From positions 6,931 to 17,073 of the forward strand of contig PALW01000036.1 of assembly GCA_002710745.1 (NCBI GenBank): a stretch of 10,143 nt of DNA, given 5' to 3'. Shown one piece after another: positions 6,861 to 10,143 of the stretch. Positions within the stretch are counted from its first letter, which is position 1. Each line of letters starts with the position of its first letter. Origin of the DNA: Porticoccaceae bacterium. Lineage in GTDB: Bacteria; Pseudomonadota; Gammaproteobacteria; Pseudomonadales; Porticoccaceae. Made by a program: the position numbers and the translations under genes. The notes under the pieces are model-generated. The model did no database searches. It worked only from the letters and a program-made list of their open reading frames with translations, and had not been told where the DNA came from.

Positions 6861-8144
6861 CTAGATTGCATCGAGCGCTTTATACCACATCATACCCAAA
6901 GCCATAAAAGGTCTTCGGAAAAGCTTCCCGCCAGGCCATGTCATATGAAACATCTTATTCATAATATCAAACCGATAGGTGTTGCCCGAAACTGCTTCCG
7001 CAAGAATTCTGCCTGTCATGTGAGTTGGAGCAACACCATGCCCAGAATATCCACTAATGTAGAGCACATTGCTATTTTTGATTCGCCCAATTTGAGGCAT
7101 CCTCCTTACACTGATGCCCATTCTTCCAGACCAACTATAGTCAATTCTCACATTACGTAGTGAGGGAAAAACTTTTTCCATCTTCGACCTCATAATCCCA
7201 GTAACATTTACTGGATCTAGACCTGAGTAATTAGCTAACCCGCCAAAAAGCAACCGTTTGTCAGCAGAAAGACGATAGTAATCTAATGCCGTTCTGGAGT
7301 CGCAGACGGCTACGTCCCGAACTAACGTCTGCTGTATCTGTTCCTCTGTGAGCGGCTCTGTACCAATTATGCAGCTAGTGGCAGGCAATACTCGAGCATC
7401 CAAATAAGGTACCAAGTCACCCATATAGGCGTTACCGCATAGGATCACATGATCTGCTTTTACCGAGCCATTCTCTGTATATACCTTAGGTTGATCGCCA
7501 TAAGTAATGCTGGTAATACTTGATTGCTCAAAGATTTTAGCGGCCATAGATTCCGCCGCCCTTGCCTCACCAATACACAAGTTCAGCGGTTGAATATGAC
7601 CCCAGTCCTCTCGGTAATAACCACCAATATAAAGCTCTGAATTAACGTATTGTTTTAATTCATCTCGACTAAGAAGTTTTATTGCAGAATCTTCATTAGC
7701 CCACTCATGATATGCTTTAATATGACGGTTTTTAAGGCCAACCTCACAATAACCCCATTTTAAGTCGCAATCGATTTTATACTTCTTAATACGAGATTTT
7801 ATGATGTCGACGCATTCCACGCCCATCTTCTCAACAACATCAACCCCCTCACTCCCGATCGATGAGCGAAACGCAGCTGGATTTGATCCATAGCCACCTA
7901 TTATTTGCCCACCATTACGACCACTAGCACCCCAACCTATGCGATTTGCCTCTATTAATACTACGTTGTAACCCCTCTCACAGAGCTCTACAGCAGTAGC
8001 GACACCACTAAAACCACCTCCGACAATGACAACGTCTGCGGTAAGATCTCCCTCCAACTTTGGATAGTCTGTTTGCCAATTGGCCGTTGCCGCATAATAA
8101 GATGGTGCATGCTCATTAGTATCTGATGTTGATTTTAGAAGCAT
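6861..8144 (-). CDS. puuB: FAD-dependent gamma-glutamylputrescine oxidase-type oxidoreductase
   Basis: A 427-residue DAO-family flavoprotein that follows E. coli PuuB closely in length and motif order as I know that protein. After HAPSYYAATAN (12-22) comes the Rossmann dinucleotide loop VGGGFSG (41-47), Glu65 for the ADP ribose, and IGWGASGRNGGQ (69-80). HIQPLNL (183-189), CGNAYMGD (236-243), LDYYRLSADKRLLFGG (287-302), RMPQIGR (348-354) and GYSGHGV (365-371) recur in the family, as does the WPGGKLFRRPF tail (403-413). PuuB oxidises the free amine end of gamma-glutamylputrescine to an aldehyde with release of ammonia and peroxide. Here the true substrate could be a different gamma-glutamylated or N-methylated amine. 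It starts 18 nt after the Rieske gene, with AAGG about 10 nt before the ATG. The family call is strong; exact substrate orthology is less sure. Confidence 0.9.
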   Translation of the reverse strand: MLLKSTSDTNEHAPSYYAATANWQTDYPKLEGDLTADVVIVGGGFSGVATAVELCERGYNVVLIEANRIGWGASGRNGGQIIGGYGSNPAAFRSSIGSEGVDVVEKMGVECVDIIKSRIKKYKIDCDLKWGYCEVGLKNRHIKAYHEWANEDSAIKLLSRDELKQYVNSELYIGGYYREDWGHIQPLNLCIGEARAAESMAAKIFEQSSITSITYGDQPKVYTENGSVKADHVILCGNAYMGDLVPYLDARVLPATSCIIGTEPLTEEQIQQTLVRDVAVCDSRTALDYYRLSADKRLLFGGLANYSGLDPVNVTGIMRSKMEKVFPSLRNVRIDYSWSGRMGISVRRMPQIGRIKNSNVLYISGYSGHGVAPTHMTGRILAEAVSGNTYRFDIMNKMFHMTWPGGKLFRRPFMALGMMWYKALDAI

Positions 8145-8162
8145 TCACAAATAACCTTTTTT

Positions 8163-9425
8163 CTAACTTGATTTGATCTTGGAGAGTGCCTTCAAGTACC
8201 AGGAAATGAATTCCATACACGTCGATTCGTGCTCTGGGTGATAGGGTCCAGGTTGGAAAAAATGTGAATTCACACCCGCACTATTTCGCATGATAATGAA
8301 CTCATCTTCAAGGCTTGTAAAATGCCACAGCCAAGTAAGCTCCTCCTTCTGATAATCGACACCCTCCTCAGCATCACCGTTAACAAACCAAACAAGTTCC
8401 ATATCTGTTTGAGTCAGACTTCGAGGGATAAACCTATAAAGAACGCAATGGTCTGGATAATTGAGCATAAATGTCAATGGACCTAGCTGAAAATCGCCTG
8501 CCCCACCATCATATCCCTTCATGTTACCCATCAATGGTGCGACCGGCTTCCCATCTTTACTTCCGCTTTGATACCCTTCATATAACGCATAGCGACTGTG
8601 ATATGAGCAAGCTCCGAATGCAGATGAGTCATTATAGTAACCATAAAATTCTTCCGCGATTCCCTCAACGCCTGTAATTTCTTCAGCTCTTCCCCACATC
8701 GCCTCATTGATCGGTTTAACCTTATGCGCTAGGGCTTCTAAAGTGTGCAGCTTTGCGTAGTTTCGGTGAGAGCTCGCGCAGTGATAACACTCAAGGTAAT
8801 TCTCTAAACAAAGTTTCCAATTGGCATCGATTCTATAAGTTTTAGCTTCAGCTACCTTCGCATTTTCCAAGTCATACGCACCGAGTTGCCGAGAAATCTT
8901 GGATAATGGCTTTTGAAAATCTGGCGCCTCTGGATCACAGTTAATGAAGATCATTCCCTGAAAAATCTCCATCCTTACATGCAGTAAACCATAATCATCA
9001 AAATCAAAACCTTTTACATCTCTCATGTCTCGAGCAGCTTTCAATTTGCCATCAAGCGCATATCCCCAGCCATGGTAAGGACATACAAACGTTCTGCAAT
9101 TTCCGGATGATGCCTCACATACTCTTGCTCCTCTGTGACGACACATATTGTGCATCGCATGAATCTGCTCTTTTCGATCACGACAAACAATAATAGAATC
9201 CTCACCGATATCCATTAGGAAATAATCTCCCTTATTTGGAATTTGACTGATATGTCCAGCATATAGCCAACTCTTGAACACTATGTGCTCGAGTTCAGAT
9301 TGATAGGTAACATGAGATCTATAGAAATAAGGATCGATAGCAAAACCAGTTTTATCAAGCTGATCCTTGGCCATGCGAGCCATCTTATCTTTTGTATCTG
9401 AAACGTCTGTAGCAATTACATGCAT
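8163..9425 (-). CDS. Rieske [2Fe-2S] non-heme iron oxygenase, alpha subunit (CntA/GbcA-like)
   Basis: A 420-residue ring-hydroxylating-type oxygenase alpha subunit. The N-terminal Rieske cluster ligands are Cys95-Arg-His97 and Cys115-Pro-Tyr-His118. The C-terminal catalytic domain binds mononuclear iron through His215 and His220 in ENYLECYHCASSH (208-220), with a carboxylate probably Asp374 or Glu373 in LEDEF. The residue bridging the two metal centres is Glu212, not the usual Asp; this variant is known from carnitine monooxygenase CntA and its relatives, which act on quaternary or N-methylated amines. Such enzymes insert oxygen into a C-H bond, often causing N-demethylation or C-N cleavage, and need a reductase partner, which is absent here. 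Its place between puuA and puuB suggests an amine substrate or a gamma-glutamyl amide. The start at 9425 has only a weak GGTGTTGG ribosome site; the next Met (9383) has none. Confidence 0.92.
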   Translation of the reverse strand: MHVIATDVSDTKDKMARMAKDQLDKTGFAIDPYFYRSHVTYQSELEHIVFKSWLYAGHISQIPNKGDYFLMDIGEDSIIVCRDRKEQIHAMHNMCRHRGARVCEASSGNCRTFVCPYHGWGYALDGKLKAARDMRDVKGFDFDDYGLLHVRMEIFQGMIFINCDPEAPDFQKPLSKISRQLGAYDLENAKVAEAKTYRIDANWKLCLENYLECYHCASSHRNYAKLHTLEALAHKVKPINEAMWGRAEEITGVEGIAEEFYGYYNDSSAFGACSYHSRYALYEGYQSGSKDGKPVAPLMGNMKGYDGGAGDFQLGPLTFMLNYPDHCVLYRFIPRSLTQTDMELVWFVNGDAEEGVDYQKEELTWLWHFTSLEDEFIIMRNSAGVNSHFFQPGPYHPEHESTCMEFISWYLKALSKIKSS

Positions 9426-9522
9426 TAAACCAACACCACAATTTATTCTTAATTCTAGTAGTTATTTTACGCGATTAGTGTAGTAAAGTTCATTAAAATT
9501 TAATCTGAAAACTAGTTTTTTC
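9426..9522. other. 97-bp gap between puuA-like and Rieske genes with two AT-rich palindromes
   Basis: This is the widest gap inside the right-hand gene row. It contains ATTAAA-A-TTTAAT (9492-9504) and AAAACTAGTTTT (9508-9519), both perfect palindromes. A poor minus-strand promoter candidate, TGAACT (9487-9492) with TAAAAT (9464-9469) at 17-nt spacing, could give the Rieske gene its own start point. All are short and AT-rich, so chance is a fair explanation, and neither palindrome makes a convincing terminator. Confidence 0.25.
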
Positions 9523-10143
9523 CTACATTGCTCTCAAATACCAATCATAGTCAATATCAGGTATTTGAGCACTAATCTCCTCCATTTCACTTTGTCTAAC
9601 CGTTTCATATAGCTTGCAAAAATCCGCCCCAAGATACTGAGATAAAACGACACCACTTCCAAATTCATTTATTGCATCGGGCCAGAAACGCGGGAGTGTT
9701 ATAATCTCTTCTATTTCCGCACCCTCAGCAATCATCATTGAGGGTGCGCATTCCTGAGTTATACCATGATGAATGCCTGCTACAATCGCGCTCAAAACAA
9801 GATATGGATTTGCATCAGCACCAGAAACTCTATGCTCTATCCTCATATTTTTGAGATTTGAAACTGGTATCCGTAAAGCGACATCTCGATGGTTGTATCC
9901 CCAATTTGGTGTTAACGGAGCAAAATTACCCGGGATAAGTCGTCTGTATGAATTTGCATTAGGTGCAAAAATTGCCATTGAATCACCCATTAAATCTGAA
10001 AGGCCTCCAATAGCATGTAATAAAGTTGATGAGATCGCGGGAGTTTCAGATGAATTTTGATCAGCAAAAACATTTTCATCATTCTCATCATAAAGACTCA
10101 TATGAATATGTAGTCCACTTCCTGCAATATCCATAAATGGTTT
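9523..10143 (-). CDS. puuA: Gamma-glutamylpolyamine synthetase (PuuA-like glutamine synthetase), C-terminal part; 5' end beyond the window
   Basis: This is the C-terminal half of a glutamine synthetase catalytic domain. The reading frame stays open to the right edge, where codons for Lys-Pro-Phe precede the in-window Met, matching the usual KPF-D-AGSG context, so that Met is internal and not a start. Numbered from it, the metal/ATP-binding GSGLHIHMSL lies at 5-14, the glutamate-binding PNANSYRRL at 58-66, NWGYNHRDVALRIP at 77-90 and the catalytic-site RIEHRVSGADANPYL at 98-112. The YDWYLRAM end and single-domain layout fit gamma-glutamylpolyamine synthetases (PuuA, SpuI, PauA groups) better than GlnA. 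The enzyme joins glutamate to an amine using ATP, here probably the first step of the locus. The related anilide and isopropylamine ligases (AtdA1/TdnQ, IpuC) are alternatives that the missing N-terminal half might settle. Confidence 0.85.
   Translation of the reverse strand, partial: KPFMDIAGSGLHIHMSLYDENDENVFADQNSSETPAISSTLLHAIGGLSDLMGDSMAIFAPNANSYRRLIPGNFAPLTPNWGYNHRDVALRIPVSNLKNMRIEHRVSGADANPYLVLSAIVAGIHHGITQECAPSMMIAEGAEIEEIITLPRFWPDAINEFGSGVVLSQYLGADFCKLYETVRQSEMEEISAQIPDIDYDWYLRAM

Noticed and set aside
9508..9519. Perfect palindrome AAAACTAGTTTT just after the puuA-like stop, as a terminator
   Set aside because: There is no loop and the stem is nearly all A-T, so a stable RNA hairpin is unlikely. 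The following genes are in the same direction and appear functionally linked.
9426..9522. ACTAC direct repeats 22 nt apart on the minus strand
   Set aside because: Five-base matches in AT-rich DNA are expected by chance and the flanks do not match.
10132..10134. ATG as the true start of a short glutamine-synthetase-like gene
   Set aside because: The frame stays open to the window edge with Lys-Pro-Phe codons typical of the middle of the family, so the gene is cut by the window rather than short.

Overview
The window is AT-rich, gene-dense bacterial DNA. Nearly every gene lies on the minus strand, so transcription runs from right to left. Gene content and protein style (a PuuA/PuuB-type polyamine route, a Rieske oxygenase with an Asn-Tyr-Leu-Glu-Cys-Tyr-His metal site, DUF6122, DUF2891) suggest a low-GC proteobacterium, most likely a marine gammaproteobacterium. 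This is an inference from style, because no phylogenetic marker is present. No RNA gene, CRISPR array, insertion sequence or phage gene was seen, and no stretch longer than 111 bases lacks a gene.

Right part (10143 to 4767, minus strand): five genes in a row. They are the C-terminal part of a gamma-glutamylpolyamine synthetase (PuuA-like glutamine synthetase, running off the right edge), a Rieske non-heme iron oxygenase alpha subunit, a PuuB-type gamma-glutamylputrescine oxidase, a GuaA-like class I glutamine amidotransferase, and a class III aminotransferase of the SpuC type. After puuA the genes are 18 nt apart, 5 nt apart and overlapping by 20 nt, so they are probably co-transcribed. The order recalls the Puu route: glutamylate an amine, oxidise the free amine end, remove glutamate, transaminate. 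Two things differ: a Rieske oxygenase is inserted, and a GuaA-like amidotransferase stands where PuuD (a C26-family enzyme) would be expected. No aldehyde dehydrogenase (PuuC) or Rieske reductase is in view.

Middle (4205 to 4793): a single plus-strand GNAT acetyltransferase gene. Its stop overlaps the 3' end of the aminotransferase tail to tail by 11 bp. A small hairpin with a T8 tract (4771-4793) looks like its terminator and is encoded inside the aminotransferase's last codons. The 111-bp divergent region upstream of it carries a perfect 8-bp inverted repeat that could be an operator.

Left part (4204 to 44, minus strand): a second, different class III aminotransferase, then a small DUF6122 membrane protein whose GTG start overlaps the aminotransferase stop, a secreted beta-lactamase-fold serine hydrolase (NylB/EstB-like) and a secreted DUF2891 protein. 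The first two are probably translationally coupled; the last two follow at short spacing with no visible terminator.

Overall, the window looks like a catabolic locus for an amine, possibly N-methylated or quaternary, that combines gamma-glutamylation with Rieske oxygenation. The substrate cannot be read from the sequence.
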